Shown piece after piece: positions 1 through 13,500 of a stretch of 64,000 nt of DNA (position 1 is the first letter of the stretch; the number at the start of each line of letters is the position of its first letter). The notes beneath the pieces are model-generated. The model saw only the letters and a program-made list of their open reading frames with translations, had not been told where the DNA came from and did not search any database. The position numbers were made by a program, and so were the translations under genes. Source of the stretch: Armigeres subalbatus (taxonomy: Eukaryota; Arthropoda; Insecta; Diptera; Culicidae); NCBI RefSeq assembly GCF_024139115.2, contig NC_085141.1, positions 240,365,047-240,429,046 on the forward strand. The letters are read 5' to 3'.

Positions 1-16
1 TGCCTTTATTCACATA

Positions 17-552
17 GGGTAAAACGTCCTATCGTTGTGGTATGCCCTAATGTTGCGGTAGTGTTAAAGTAGTCCATTCTGAATATAATACCATTGAAAA
101 CAATTGTGGGTACGCTAAAACTCTTCGGATTAACGACTAGAACAGCTTTTATTTGACAAAATTCCGTTCAAAATGATGAAAAATCAACATTTTTCGTTAA
201 AATTTTGAATCCTTTGAGCCTATTATTGCGGTAGTGCTAAGGTCCTATTGTTGCGGTATCGCTCTCCATAAGAATTACATGCAATACCGCAACAATAGGA
301 CTGACCTTCAAAAAATATCGCAAAGATAGGCAACTGCGTCCTATTATTGCGGTAGTTTGTTTTTACTGTGATAAAAACAAAACAACATAAGTTCAGCACA
401 ATTGACGTAATATTTACGAAACTATAGTTAACGAGCATCCTATTAAACTACTACAATGTGGAAATCGACCAACAGGTAATTTTTGAAGATTTTTTGTAAT
501 CAATTTTGTTTCGACACGGTGCTTAACCCCTCCATAATAGGTCGTTCTACCC
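17..552. mobile_element. TA-flanked MITE upstream of the gene
   Basis: The ends are inverted (GGGTAAAACGTCCTATCGTTG at the left, a degenerate complement ending GTTCTACCC at the right) and flanked by TA at 15-16 and 553-554. Inside are repeated motifs of the TATTGTTGCGGTAGTG kind in both orientations. No transposase is seen. A Tc1/mariner-mobilised MITE is the best reading. Confidence 0.6.
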
Positions 553-591
553 TATATATTCAATATATTTATCTAATGAAGTAATTCCATC

Positions 592-668
592 AGCCCCGCC
601 CCTTCATTAATCGTTATGAGTGCACATTATATTTACACTCATATCAGATCACAAAGGGGCGGGGCTAA
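592..668. repeat. GC-box-tipped palindrome
   Basis: AGCCCCGCCCCTT at the left is matched by AAGGGGCGGGGCT at the right, around an inner palindrome (ATGAGTG ... CACTCAT). The right part recurs at about 57994-58053. It is a small dispersed palindromic repeat near the likely promoter of the gene. Confidence 0.6.
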
Positions 669-839
669 CGGGCACGTTCCCATCGCGGGCGAAAACCAAG
701 CGTTTCAAAAAAAATATTTGTGTGTGGTTTCGTGCCACTTCTGATTCTGTTTATTTCTCCTTTATTTCGGACATTTTTGAGGATGGTGTCTTCTAGGATT
801 GTGATATCCTCCACTGAAAGCCAGTCGAGTGGCTTCAGC

Positions 840-1000
840 GTAGATGCGACCGATGAGTCATGTTAATTCCATGGTTAGAGACTCAAGTTTGCTCAGAGAC
901 ACAAACTATTATGGCAAATACCATCCATTTCGTATAGCTACGTAGTCCTACGTCACCTTTGCGTACAACCCATTTGGGCTGCACTTTTGAGTTTTTCTAA
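840..1000. repeat. dispersed repeat, related copy at 61760-61990
   Basis: The segment around TACGTCACCTTTGCGTA (950-967), followed by AACCC...TTGGGCTGCAC, recurs in the same order near 61930-61975 along with the upstream GTCATGTTAATT block. The same repeat therefore lies on both sides of the gene. Its class is unknown. Confidence 0.55.
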
Positions 1001-1308
1001 CCGTGTAGAATTTAGTACAGTGTATGCCATTATCTATTAATCTTGATTTTTACGGTGCCTCTTTTGTTCGTCTTTATCAGGTTTGTTCATTTTGTTCATC
1101 TTTCGCGTGTTGTTCCTCTCGCTCTTGCCCGTGTATGTCGGCATTTTGTCTTCCGCTTGGCATTGCACAAATCGCAAAATCTGCGGCGACAAAACAGTAA
1201 TCCAAAAACAGACACCCATTTTCCCCAACTTGGTTGGCACGCCGATATTTTTCTGACGAGGATTAAATTTCACGTGAAATTTCGTGATTTTCCGGATTTT
1301 CTTTTAAG

Positions 1309-1368
1309 GTAAGTGCAAATTGTGCCCTAATACCATTGCATTCACAGTGTTTTGTTGGTGAATTGTAG
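1309..1368 (+). other. probable 60-bp intron in the 5'UTR
   Basis: A strong donor (AAG then GTAAGT) lies at 1309 and an acceptor ending TTGTAG at 1368, only 14 nt before the start codon at 1383. The 60-bp length matches the other small introns of this gene. If real, transcription starts upstream of 1309. No cDNA is available to confirm it. Confidence 0.6.
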
Positions 1369-1382
1369 ATCGAGCCGCAGCT

Positions 1383-1565
1383 ATGGAAGACGACACAATC
1401 CGGATTACGCATTTCATTAATCCGCACATGTTCTGGTACAAACCGGTTTCGGCTTATGTCCACAACTTGGAGGAGAAGCGGTTCCAACTTGAGATAGACG
1501 AGTACTGCGAGGAAAACTTCCGGCAAGTGAACGAGGATCGTGTGTGTGAATCCTTCCCAGGAGAG
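1383..1565 (+). CDS. TDRD12: TDRD12-like coding exon 1
   Basis: It encodes 61 residues from the first methionine and opens the first Tudor region. It ends in phase 0 at GGAGAG before donor GTTAGT. The start context is CAGCTATGG. The sequence reads naturally into exon 2, which supplies the Tudor core. The following intron is 12,543 bp and full of transposons. Confidence 0.85.
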
Positions 1566-4500
1566 GTTAGTAACAATAATACCTAGGTATAAACAGTGGA
1601 CGCCATTTTTACATTTCATATTAAAATCGACGTTTCGTAAAAGAGTGTATCCGGAAGAACTGAGGCACGTCGGGACTGAGCATAGAATCAGTACTAGGCG
1701 CTTTAAATTGCGACAATTTCTAAAAGTCATTCTTTAAAAAACAGAGAAATGGTTGATATTTTGGAACAAATCCTATACTTATTGATTCGGATTGATTATT
1801 TAAAGTTGGTGACCAAAAAGGATACCGATTTACGTTTGTTCGAGGAAATACGATGAAGTAAACTTGTATCTGGCTGGGCAGAAAAACAACCTAGTATGGG
1901 GACATTTTATAGCTCAAACGAATGAGCTTAAAATTTTTGAAAATAATTTTCTCGCCAACAAAAAAAAAATTGGGATCTTTACAGAGGCAAGGAGGCCCTC
2001 CTTAGCCGTACGGTAAGATGCGCGCCTACAAAGCAAGACCATGTTGAAGGTGGTTGGATTTGGTTCCCGGTGCCGGCCTAGACAATTTTCGGATTGGAAA
2101 TTGTCTCGACTTCCGTGAGCATAAAAGTATCGTCGTGCTAGCCTCATGATATACGAATGCAGAAATTGGTAACTTGGCTTAGAAACCTCGCAGTTAATAA
2201 CTGTAGCTGCGAGGCGGAAATGTCCCGGTGGGGGATGTAATGCCAATGAAGAAGAAGAAGTACAGTTCCATATTTCGATCTCAACGTTCCATTACCGGTT
2301 GACCAATCGGTTCTTAGCGACAGTGGCGTAGTTTCAATGCCCGGGACAAGGACATGCACTACATCTTCAACGTCCAGTTGAAAGCAGTTTTTTCTGTGGA
2401 ATTGCAAAAAGTTCTCAATTATTCCTATAAGTTATTAATTTATTTTCTAGGTCATACGGCTTCCACGTTTGGATTGCTTCAAGAGCATTATTTTCTCGTA
2501 AAGGCTGCTGGTCTTTAAGGTCACTCCTGACGGAATCCAAGTTTCAAAGTGCTCGCGTTTTCGGGGGCACACCGGGCACACCACTTGATACGGAAGCAAC
2601 GCACAACTGTCATTTTTATTGAGGGTCTCGCCGACATTTCTCACCAACACGAACGCAGGTTCGTGGTTGCAATCAATCCCATTTGATTTTGCCGTGACAG
2701 CTGCTCGTGGTTGCAAACAAACTGAGTAAAAGTGTGAGTGAAACGTGCGTGTACGTACACGATCGCTGAAAGCCTAATGTAGCAAAGCTAAATCAACAAA
2801 AATGACAGTTAAGCGCCGCCTCCGTATCGAGTGGTGTGCCCCCGAAAACGCAAGCACTTTGAAACTTGGATTCCGTCAGGAGTGACCTTAATGAGAGCTG
2901 ATCTAGGAGAAATGATTAGTCTCAAATCAATCTGTGGTAACGGATGAAAGTGATGCTACTCTCATACTATAGTCAAGGCTTGTACCAATTCTCTTAAAAG
3001 ATGAAAAAATCCTTAAAAATATATAAACCAATCAAATCTATTGAAAATGTAGTGAACGTTAATAAATCATTGTTCCGCATAAAACATATTGCCATCTTCT
3101 AAAGAATTCCTGGAGAATTTCCGAAGCTATTCTTGGTGAAATCTAGGAATTTATTCGGGAAATCAATTAGGAATTGCTTTGTAAATTCCTTTGAGTATTC
3201 CCTCGGAATTTTTTTAGGAATATATTACAGAATACTAAATTAGTTAGGATTTTTCAAAGCAATTCCTGGAAGAACTTTCGAAGGAATTTTGGGATCAGCT
3301 TTCCAAGGAATTATAATATAATATAATAAAGAAATCACTAAAAGAGTGTCCATAAGAATGATTAGCAATTTTCTAAATTATTTCTGAAGGAATTTCCAAG
3401 ATAAAAATCGAAAAGAATTCCCGGAGGAATTTCAAAACGAATTTCCGGACGATTTTTCGTATGGTTTCATTAAGAAATTCCCGAAAGAGAACCTGAACCG
3501 ATTTGCAAAAAAAGTGTAGAGTGAATTGTGGTGGATTTTTGCTAAAGGAATTCTTGAAAGAATAGCCGAAGGATTCCCGAATGAATTTTTCAAAGCAGTT
3601 TCTAAAGGTATTCTCGACGTATTTCCAAAGAATTTTTAGGAGCAAAATATCCGGAAAAACTCCTCTAGGTGTTTTACTTCTGAACGAGTTGTTGTGGATT
3701 TCCCGACTAGGTAGAGCAAGGTGGAAACTACCAATAGATGGAACGATCACAAACACTGTGGGCTATGAGCACCAACAAAACACAAAGCGAATATTTCAGT
3801 TTAAACGTAGCTTATATTCATTTTCATCGTGGCCTATTCTCACTCCTGACCTCAAGACCTATCCTCTACTCTATGGCTCGAGGCCCATACAATCGTTTTC
3901 TTAAACTAATGGTAGGTACTCACGGTACCGCTCCGCGGAGCCAACGACACACCGCTTGCCACTGAGCCGTTCATGTTGTTTGGTTCCGCCACCAGGCAGA
4001 CTCTGGACGCAGCGACCACCCACCGACGATCACTCGATAGCCGCATCGAGGCAAACACCACACTTCCGATGTCTCACTTCTTGGTGTCCGTCGGCTTTCA
4101 CTGCGATGCTATGCCGTCCGTCCGTCCCAACGCGGATCACCGCTCACAATCGTTCTAACACCACGAACACACGCTGATAATCGGTTGTTGTTTTTGACTC
4201 ACCAATCCACGCACCACGGCAGGCTTGCGCCTCAAAGCAACACCCAGTCACGGTACGGTAACAAGAAGCAAGAATGTATAAAACAAAAAGACCCTGCAAT
4301 GTACATGTGCCCTTTAGTCGGAGATGTTAACTGGAGTTCGTATTTTTCACTCACCCTTAGCGGGGTCTTCTATTGTCCGGTTGAACGATCTTTCTGGGCG
4401 ATTCACTTCTCCACCGTTACCGAAAAGCAGAGATGCTGTGGAATGATGCACAAATTGCGATTACTGTACCCACAAATCTCAATTTCACCTCACCTTGCTG

Positions 4501-7500
4501 ATTTGCTGCGATAGCCCGCTTCGAGAGGGTGTTTCGCTTTCCACGACGTTCCCTGTACGACGGTCTCGGGCGAGCGTTTTACGTGCTGGGTTCTTCCTTT
4601 TCTCCAGATTTAATTATGCCGCCAGAGCAGCCGTGCAAACGTATTGTCAGTGCTGTGACACGACGAGGTTCACGAATGTTTCTTAATTGAAATCAGGCCA
4701 AATCCGTTGCCTCTAATTTCACCAAACTGTGCACTTCTAACGCGGACTTAGTTTTGTCGCACTGGGTTTGTGTGCAGTCCGCTCTGCGGTCTGGCTGGCA
4801 CTGCGCGTGGGATGGTGATGTCGTTCGCTTCTCTGTCGCGCATATGTGTGTGTGTGCTGATGAGAGATCAGTGGTTGGTAGCGCGATTGCCGATAAGTGA
4901 GAATTGCGTGAGTTATTTCTTCTCTTCTGTCCGTTAGACGTTGATCCCATGGTGGTTTCTTGTGCCTCGTTTCGACGCCATGCGTGTGTGTGTCCGATCG
5001 CAACCTCTGCAGTTTCCAATCGTCGCGTTGTACCGTGGCGTGGATGTATTTTTGTTGCACAGCCTATTTACTGCTGATGGAATACCACCGCACTGATGGT
5101 CTTCGCCGGTAAACGGGAGGAATTGGCAAACTTGCACAGGGGTGCTCAAGCAGTGGCTTGCGAGTCGTGTGACTAATTTAGCTTTTCACTTTTTCAAGTT
5201 GTGCTTAACATAATAATCTAACCCAAATATCGCTACGTACCACAAAACATATTTAAACGTAACAGAGTTCCTAAAAAATCCCAAGGAATTTCAAAAAAAT
5301 ATCCGAAGCATTTTCCGAAGGATTTTACAGTAAACGCTAGTGGCGCTGTAACCATTGAAATTATTTTGCTAAATTATGCTTCAATAAGCTTAATATCCTA
5401 TCCAGATCACGATTAGATTATTTATCGTAATAAATATCGTGTTAAAGCGGAGAAAGAAAATTGAATGTATGGGGATGGCATCAAGTTGTTGTTTATCATG
5501 ATATTTATGATCATAAATGGCGTAATCTGAATAGGCTAGAACATAATGAAACAGGCAGAGCTACAAAGAAGTTCGGCTTTATTGGGAGATGACTTGAATA
5601 CGAATGAGGAAAATTCATTATGACAGCAACGCAGTCTACTTAGATTGTAATACATATTTAGTTTGGATATAGTTACTAATGGTAACGTGTTGAACGGTTG
5701 CATACCTAACACCTCCGCTCAACCGAATAAACCTAGCTTATTACGTAATTTTTCGAACGGGCCTCGCGCCAATCCCTTCGTAAAGATGTCTGCAACTTGT
5801 TCTGATGTCGGTTTGAAGATGATTTGAAATACACCGTCCTGAATCTTTGATGAAATTATACCGGATATCAATGTGTTTCATCCTTTTGTGCACCCTGGGT
5901 TCCTCGGCAATTCTAATGCAGGATTGGTTGTCTTCAAACAATGGTATCGGATGGCGAAATACGACACCTAATTCTTCGAGCAAAGTTTTGAGCCAAATTC
6001 CTTCGCATGCAGCTTTACTGAGAAATATACTCCGCCTCTGTTGATGAAAGTGATACCGTTGCTTGCTTTCTTGTCATCCGCGAAACAGTAGCTCCATAAA
6101 TTTGAAACACGTTGCCAGATATAGATTTACGACCGTCTTGGTCGTTGCCCCAATCGGCATCCGCATAGCCTACCAGCGGTTGTTCTTCTCTGTCCCGATG
6201 ATAGACCAAACCCAAATTGATCGTCCCTTTCAGATATCGAAGAATCCGCTCTAGATTACACCAGTGAACATCGGTTGGCGCGGACTGGAATTTACTGAAG
6301 AAGTTTACAGCCGCACTGATGTCGGGTCGTGACGAAAGGGCGAGGTACGTCAAACAGCCGATAAGTTCCTCATATGGTTTCTTTGTCACATCATGCACCT
6401 TCCCGTTTTCCAATTTCAAGTTTGGTTCCAGCGGAGTCGCCACCGGCTTGCAATCGCCCATGCCAAACCGTTGGAGCAGATCGTTTATGTACTTAGGTTG
6501 ACTGATCCTCATCGTACCTTCGCTTGGTTTACGATTCACTTTCAAGCCGAGAAAGAGCTTTAACTCTCCCATATCGGACATCTCGAACTGTTCCGACAGT
6601 CGTCTTTTGAACCTGGTCACCAGATGTATTTGGTCAGAGACAAGGATAATGTCCTCGACATACAGCAACAAATAGATGACAGATCCCTTGTATCTCAAGT
6701 GATACAGATACGGGTCTACTACGAAAGGCCGAATCACAAAAGGCCGAATCACGAATGGCCGAATTACAAAAGGCCGAAAGCAAAAAAGGCCGAAACCACA
6801 AAAGGCCGAATCACAAAAGGCCGAAACCACATAAGGCCGAATCACAAAAGGCCGAATAAACTCGGCAGACCAACAAAGTGGACCGGAGCAAGCGCGCGCT
6901 TTGTTGGTCTGCCGTCTGCTGAGTTTATTCGGACTTTTTTTTATTCAAATAGAGTAATTCGCCAAATGTTGAACGGCTAATTTCTTAATATTAATTACTT
7001 AATTACTTAATATAGATTATTCGGATTATTTTGTAATTTCTTGCCAAAAGTCAGTTTCTCTTAAATTAGGAAAAAATTAAATACAGCTTTTAGTTAAAAA
7101 CGTAATATTTGGAAAAGTTGATTTTGTTTAGCTTCTGATGTTGCAATTAGATCGTGAGTAGTGTGCATCATGAAGCGCACAACTCCTACATTTATGCGAA
7201 TCGGAGATTCGATTATGTGGTTCTGTGAGCCATGAATCCGGTGGATTTTAACTCGGGCTCTTGCATTAGATTTGGGAATTTGACTTTTCCCAATACTACT
7301 GATGATGATAAGTTTGCTGCATCAGCACTTTAAAGTGCTAATATTTATATGTATACAGTGTTCAGTTATGTTCATCCTTTTATTACTGCAATAAAGATTG
7401 ATTTATTATGCAATATATAAGGATTCAAATTGACTCTATAACACCTCCACTTGTTTCAGTTGAAAGATTGAACTTCGACGTTGAACTGACGTTAAATACC

Positions 7501-10500
7501 TTAACTGAATAAAATTAATTACATCGTTGCTAGTAGTTGCAAAACACGTGGACAAGTTTTTCTTTATGGGGCAGCATAATAAAAGTAAACGTTAATTTTT
7601 GAGTATTCCAAGTTATCTTGGTTGGAAGATTGAAACATTTGTAATGATTCGGCCTTTTGTGTTATTCGGCCTTTTGAGATTCGGCCTTTTGTATCATTCG
7701 GCCTTTCGTGGTTCGGCCTTCTGGGTTTTCGGCCTTTTGTGGTATGCTAGAACATTTTCGGCCTTTTGTGATTCGGCCTTCTGTGGTTCGGCCTTTTGTG
7801 ATTCGGCCTTGTGTACTGATCCCACAGATACGTATCCACACAGGATCGCTTGAATTCGAGCTCCGTCACAAATGAATGGAATCGCTCGTTCCAACTCCTC
7901 GGTGCTTGTTTCAAACCGTACAATGATTTCTTCAGCCGGTAAACAAGATTTGAATCCGAACTCGCCAGACCCTCTGGTTGACGCATATATATTTCCTCCT
8001 TTAATATGCCGTTGAGGAAAGCCGTACGAACGTCCATCTGATGGACATGGTACCCCTTCTTATTAGCCACCGATAGAAGCGTTCTAACAGTGGTGATTTT
8101 GGCTACGGGCGCGTACGTTTCGTCGAAGTCGAATCCCTTCCGTTGCGAATACCCTTTCGCAACCAGACGCGCCTTGTAGCGGTCCACGTTACCGTTCTCG
8201 TCGCGCTTGACTTTGAAGACCCACTTGCAGTCCACAAGGTGCTTTCCAGCTGGTTTGGCTACGAGGTCCCACGTCTCGTTTTTCTGTAGGGATGCCAGCT
8301 CACTCTTAATAGCGGATTTCCAGTAGCACCAATCGCTTCGCTTCTTCAGACCGCCGATAGATGAAGGTAGGTCCTCTACGAACGCCTCTGCATTCAATGC
8401 AAAAACCATCATCGTGTCGTTTGTTGACCGGACACCTTCAGCAGACTCTGAAAAACATTCACTGCCAGTATTTGCCTCAAAACCAGTAATGAAATCAAGA
8501 AACTTACCGGGAATTCTGCGCTCCCGTCCGCTTTGCCTCGTGGACGCCTCTGGTGAGCTACTTCCACTATCCGATTGCGAAGGGAGCGCTCCGGTCGTTT
8601 CTTCGTCATCGTTTCCTTCAGCGGATTCGCTTTCCCCAAGTGATTCGTTGTCGGCTAATTCAGGCACTTCAAGCGCACCAGCATCTTCCACATAAATGGC
8701 AGGTTTGCCATTGTCATCGTCGTCGGACTCGTAAACAATCTTCACAGGTTCTTGACGCTGTGCCACTTTCCTGGTTTCGTCAAATACAATATCACGGGAT
8801 GTGAAAACTGTATTCCTTCTAGGATCCCCGTTCGTGGTATACCCGACCACGACATTTTTCTCGCTGCGTGGGTCCAATTTACTACGCTTCTCTTTTGGCA
8901 CCCACGTGAATGCAGTTGAACCGAACACACGCATTTTGTCCACCTTCGGTTTTTTACCATACCACATTTGAAACGGCGTTTTTCTTTCTTCCAGAGCGGA
9001 CGTCGGACTATGATTCAGAATGTAAGCAGCTGTGAGGACAGCTTCTCCCCACATCGATTTCGGCAGACTAGCATCGTGTAGCATAGAACGTAACTTATCC
9101 AACAAGGTACGGTTTAAGCGTTCCGCCTCCCCATTCTGCTTCGGACTGTACGGAATGGTTGTCACCATTTGAATCCCCTCCGTGCGGCAATATTTCTTGA
9201 ATGATTTGCTTGTAAACTCTCCACCGTTGTCACACCGCAGCCTCGACACTCTTGTGCCAAAGAATGACGTCACCAGCGCACAATACTGCATGAACTTTTC
9301 TTGAACCTCGTCTTTTGATGCCAGTAGGTAGACCACCGTGAAGTGGCTATAATCATCCATAAACGATACATAATAGCGCTTTCCATTCCACGTGGTTGGA
9401 GTGAACGGTCCACACACGTCGGAGTGTATGAGTTCCAACAGACGAGATGAACGTCGCTCCACAACGTCGTCGAAAGGCTGTCGTGTCTGCTTACCTGTCA
9501 TGCACACTTCACACAAACATCGATCAGGGAACTTTTCAATATTTACTGTTGTCTCGATCATCTGATGTTTCCAGAGGTTCTTCAGATTCGCTTCTCCTAG
9601 ATGACCGTATCTACGATGCCACAATTCGAAACCGTCGTCCTTCATTCTTGCCACACCTACGCTTGCAGATCCAATAACGCCACGGAAGTAGATGTCCAGG
9701 GCATACAGTTGACCAGTTCTACGTCCTACGCCCACAACACGGTTGTCTTTGTTGATGGTCACTTTTCCTCCAGCAATTTTAACAGTCATTCCGTTGTCTT
9801 CGAGTCGGCGAACAGAAAATAAGTTACATTGCAACTCAGGTACGTACAAGACATCCTTCACTACAGCGGGTTGCTTCTTGCCATCTACCATCATATCGAC
9901 ACGGATAGTGCCAGCAGATTCTGCCACAATTGCATGTCCGGACTTGGCTACCGAAATGAACACTTTTCGTTCTAGTGGATGTAACTCTTCGAACAAATGC
10001 TTATCTCGGATCATGTGTTCTGTAGCACCTGAATCCAGGAACCATTCAATTTTTCTGTTGGATACCGCAGCCGCAAAAGCCGACTCACCGTTGTGATCTT
10101 CCTCATGGCTTGATCGATTCACCCGTTTTGCAGACTCGTCCATCAGCCTTTTCTTGACGTACTCCAGAGTTAGCTGACCGGGCTGGATCGTTTCTAAAGC
10201 TGTGATTAACGCGTCGTAGGACTTCGGTAGCGACAATAAAAGCTGGCAAACAACATCCTCTTCTTCGATTTTTACCCCAGCAGCCTTCATTTCTCGCAAC
10301 AGTTTTTCAAACTTGAGCAGGTACTCTTTCACATTTTCGCCTTCTTTCAAACGCAGTTCTTGAAACTGCTTCTTAAGAAACAACTTTCCAGCGATGCCAA
10401 CACGCTCAAAGGCACTTTTCAAAGTATCCCATGCTTCTTTTGCTGTTCGCTTGTCCTTCACGTAGTCCAGTTGATCTTCTGCGATTCGATAAATGAGTAA

Positions 10501-13500
10501 ATTCTTGCATTTCCGGTCTCTTGCCATGCGCTCTTCGAATTTCTTCTTCTTCTCCGCTTTGACCGCCGCTGTGTCTTCCGGAAGTTCTCTTGCGTACTCC
10601 TCGTTCTCGATGGCATTCTCCAGACAGTCCAGCAAATTTTTATCTTCCATCAAGACCTCAACTCCACAACAACCACAACTTTTCTTCGCCCATTTCAACA
10701 AGCAATTCAAGGAAAATAGCGCCTCGAAGTTTCTTTCTTCGTCAGCGTTCTGGGCTCATAACCTAATGAATCAGGCAGAGCTACAAAGAAGTTCGGCTTT
10801 ATTGGGAGATGACTTGAATACGAATGAGGAAAATTCATTATGACAGCAACGCAGTCTACTTAGATAGTAATACATATTTAGTTTGGATATACAGGGGTTA
10901 GACAAAAAGGTTGAGATAGGCAAAATTTTGTTGAAGTTCAAATCAGCATAACTTTGCGTAGAAAAATCCGATTTTGATGAAATTGGGACCATCGGACGCG
11001 GAAACTCTTCTAGTATACAATCCCCATGCAAAACCTGAGATTGGTCCATGGCCACCGGATATGTTCCGGGTTTTCCGAGGGTATGTTAAAAATGGATTTT
11101 TTCTTTTTTCTCTTTTGTCATTTTATGTGACGTTTACTGACATCTTGTTTTATGTTTTCCACAGAAACTAGAACTAATATGCTGACCAATGCTGGCTGCA
11201 GATCCAAAATTCATTAGGTATACGCAAAGATATGGCCATTTTCGTGAAAACGGTACGGGATTGGTCATACACCCTGAATAAATATCACTTTCGCAGAACA
11301 TCCGTAACCTGTTACAAATTGGCCGAGAGTCTTACAGTCCTCAAAATATATCTTTAATAAATATCCTATATTCATCGTCTTGAAAAAACATGAATTTTGA
11401 CACCCATATTTGCATGGTTCCAGATGGTGCCAAAACCGGCTTTTCCGGGAAGGCCCTTGGAACCTGCTATAAGGGTGGCAGTGGACACTATCATTTTGGA
11501 AATGTTTCTGTCATCGTCGTCTCGCAAAGCCATGAAGTTAGCTACTCATATTTACATTATTCCCATCTGTTATCATTTTATCATGTTCCCGGGACCGTTT
11601 TACGGAAATGGCCATATCTCTGCGTAGTTTTGATGGATTCTCGATCTACAGCCACCATTGGTCGGCATATTAGTTCTAGTTTTTGGACAAAGCATAAAAC
11701 ATGATGAAAGTAAACGTCATATAAAATGACAAGCAGTGGAAAAAATGCATCTTGAACGTACCCTCGGAAAACCCGGAACATCTCCGGTGGCCGAGGACCA
11801 ATCTCAGGTTTTGCATAAGGATAGTATACTAGAAGAGTTTCCGCGTCCGATGGTTCCAATTTTATCAAAATCGGATCATTCTACGCAAAGTTATGCTGAC
11901 TTGAACTTCGGCAAAATTTTGCCTATCTCAACCTTTTTGTCTAACCCCTGTAGTTACTAATGGTAACGTGTTGAACGGTTGCATACCTAACAGAACATGG
12001 TGGTTTGACACTTATAGTACCGGTACTTTAGCTGCTAGGTTCAAGCAAACTAGATGTTGGTCACGCGAACAGGTGTAAGGACGTTAGACATAAAGGATGT
12101 TAAGCATAAAATGCACAAAAAAAGCCCACGACATAAAGAAGGTATTATGCCTAACGTCATGGACCCAGCAATTTCATATTTTTGCATCAACACATTTCCT
12201 AAAGTAATTTCGTAAGAAGTTCTGAAGCATTTCCTGAAGAAATTCCCAAACATATTTCCAGAACATTTCCTTAAGTTTTCCTAAATTTCTTAAAAAACAG
12301 CTGAAATAAAATCCATAGAGATTTCCGATAGAATTCTAAACCAAGTTTCAGAAGAAATTCCTAAAATGTCAGAAGAATATCTGAAGAAATCTGCAAAGTA
12401 TTTTATACAGGTATTTCCGAGGGATTTTTACAATACATTTTCGAACAAACACCTAAAGGAATTCAAAAAAATCGTAAAGGAATCGCCAAATGCATCTCAA
12501 AAGGAATTTTCGAAACAATTCCTTGTGTGACAACCCCAACGACTTAAATTCCTTTAGGGGGATTCGTCACAGTCTTTTATGCGGGATCGGCTAACCTTGA
12601 CACCGAGCTGCACAAGAAAAGTTTGCGCCCAGCAACGGCGGTTTTGTTAAGTTTGTGTTACTTTTGCTTATTAAGCAAAATAAAGCACTTCACAAGGTTC
12701 CAAATGAGCCGTCAGGAGAGAGAGTAAATCAATGTAGAGAAAGAGAGAGAAAATAGTCAATTCTACTACAGGTTAGCTGTAAGTTAATTTTAAGTGAATA
12801 AAAGAGTCTTGATTGAACCCCAACGCGGTGTGTACGCGTTTTAATTAATTACAAAAAGAAAACCAGTGCCGCCGCGCGGCCGGCCGGCGGGGACCGTCTC
12901 GCCCCGTCGGTGCGCTTCACTTGAGATGTTTTCTAAAGTTTTAGCAAAGAAATTTTCAAATTAAATCCTGGAGGAAGTTTTGAAGCATTTCTTAAAATCC
13001 GGAGGGTTTTCAAATTATTCTTAAAAATAATATTTTTCGCAATATTTACTTTTTTGAATTGATCATTTTGCTGCTAAAATCTATATATGGCACGGTTGTT
13101 TATGCCTGGAAATTAATGTAAAACACCTGGAAAAATCAGGGAATTTTGTTTTCACAGATGAGTAACACCCTGATTTAGAATGTCTGGCGGCTACACACAC
13201 CTTCTTTAAAAGTATGCATTTGTCCGGAATAAGGCAAAAGAGTACATGACTCCTTATTTAAAAGTACGCATTTGCCCGGGATAATGCAAAAGAGTAGATG
13301 ACTCCTTTAAAAGTATGCATTTGCCAGGAAAAGGCCTGATGAATCCATCTTTTAAAGCACACGATTTCTCCTTACAACGAGAAAGCATGCACGCATTTGG
13401 TTGGAAGAAATCTAATGAGAAGTTCATTCCTCCATTCAAAGTAAAAGTACGCATTTGAAAAAAAAGCTTTAAAAAATCACATTTTTCAGGAATAAGGCAA

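Larger units (their letters stand above)
5544..11992 (-). mobile_element. Ty1/copia LTR retrotransposon, complete structure, disabled
   Basis: Two 168-bp LTRs (5544-5711 and 10764-11992 after removing a 1061-bp insertion) are flanked by the 5-bp duplication GAACA at 5539-5543 and 11993-11997. On the minus strand the primer-binding site GGTTATGAGCCCAG follows the 5' LTR; it is the initiator-tRNA-Met type used by copia. A purine tract (TTGAGCGGAGG) precedes the 3' LTR. The LTRs show two visible differences. The pol frame is broken by a foldback-like insertion and a frameshift. Confidence 0.92.

Noticed and set aside
4693..5149. Overlapping minus-strand open frames in the GC-richer block
   Set aside because: They are low-complexity, threonine/histidine-rich translations without any domain and show no splice or codon pattern.
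12527..12851. A clear solo LTR
   Set aside because: The flanking 5-mers (CCTTG and AAAAG) do not match, so it is listed only as possible.
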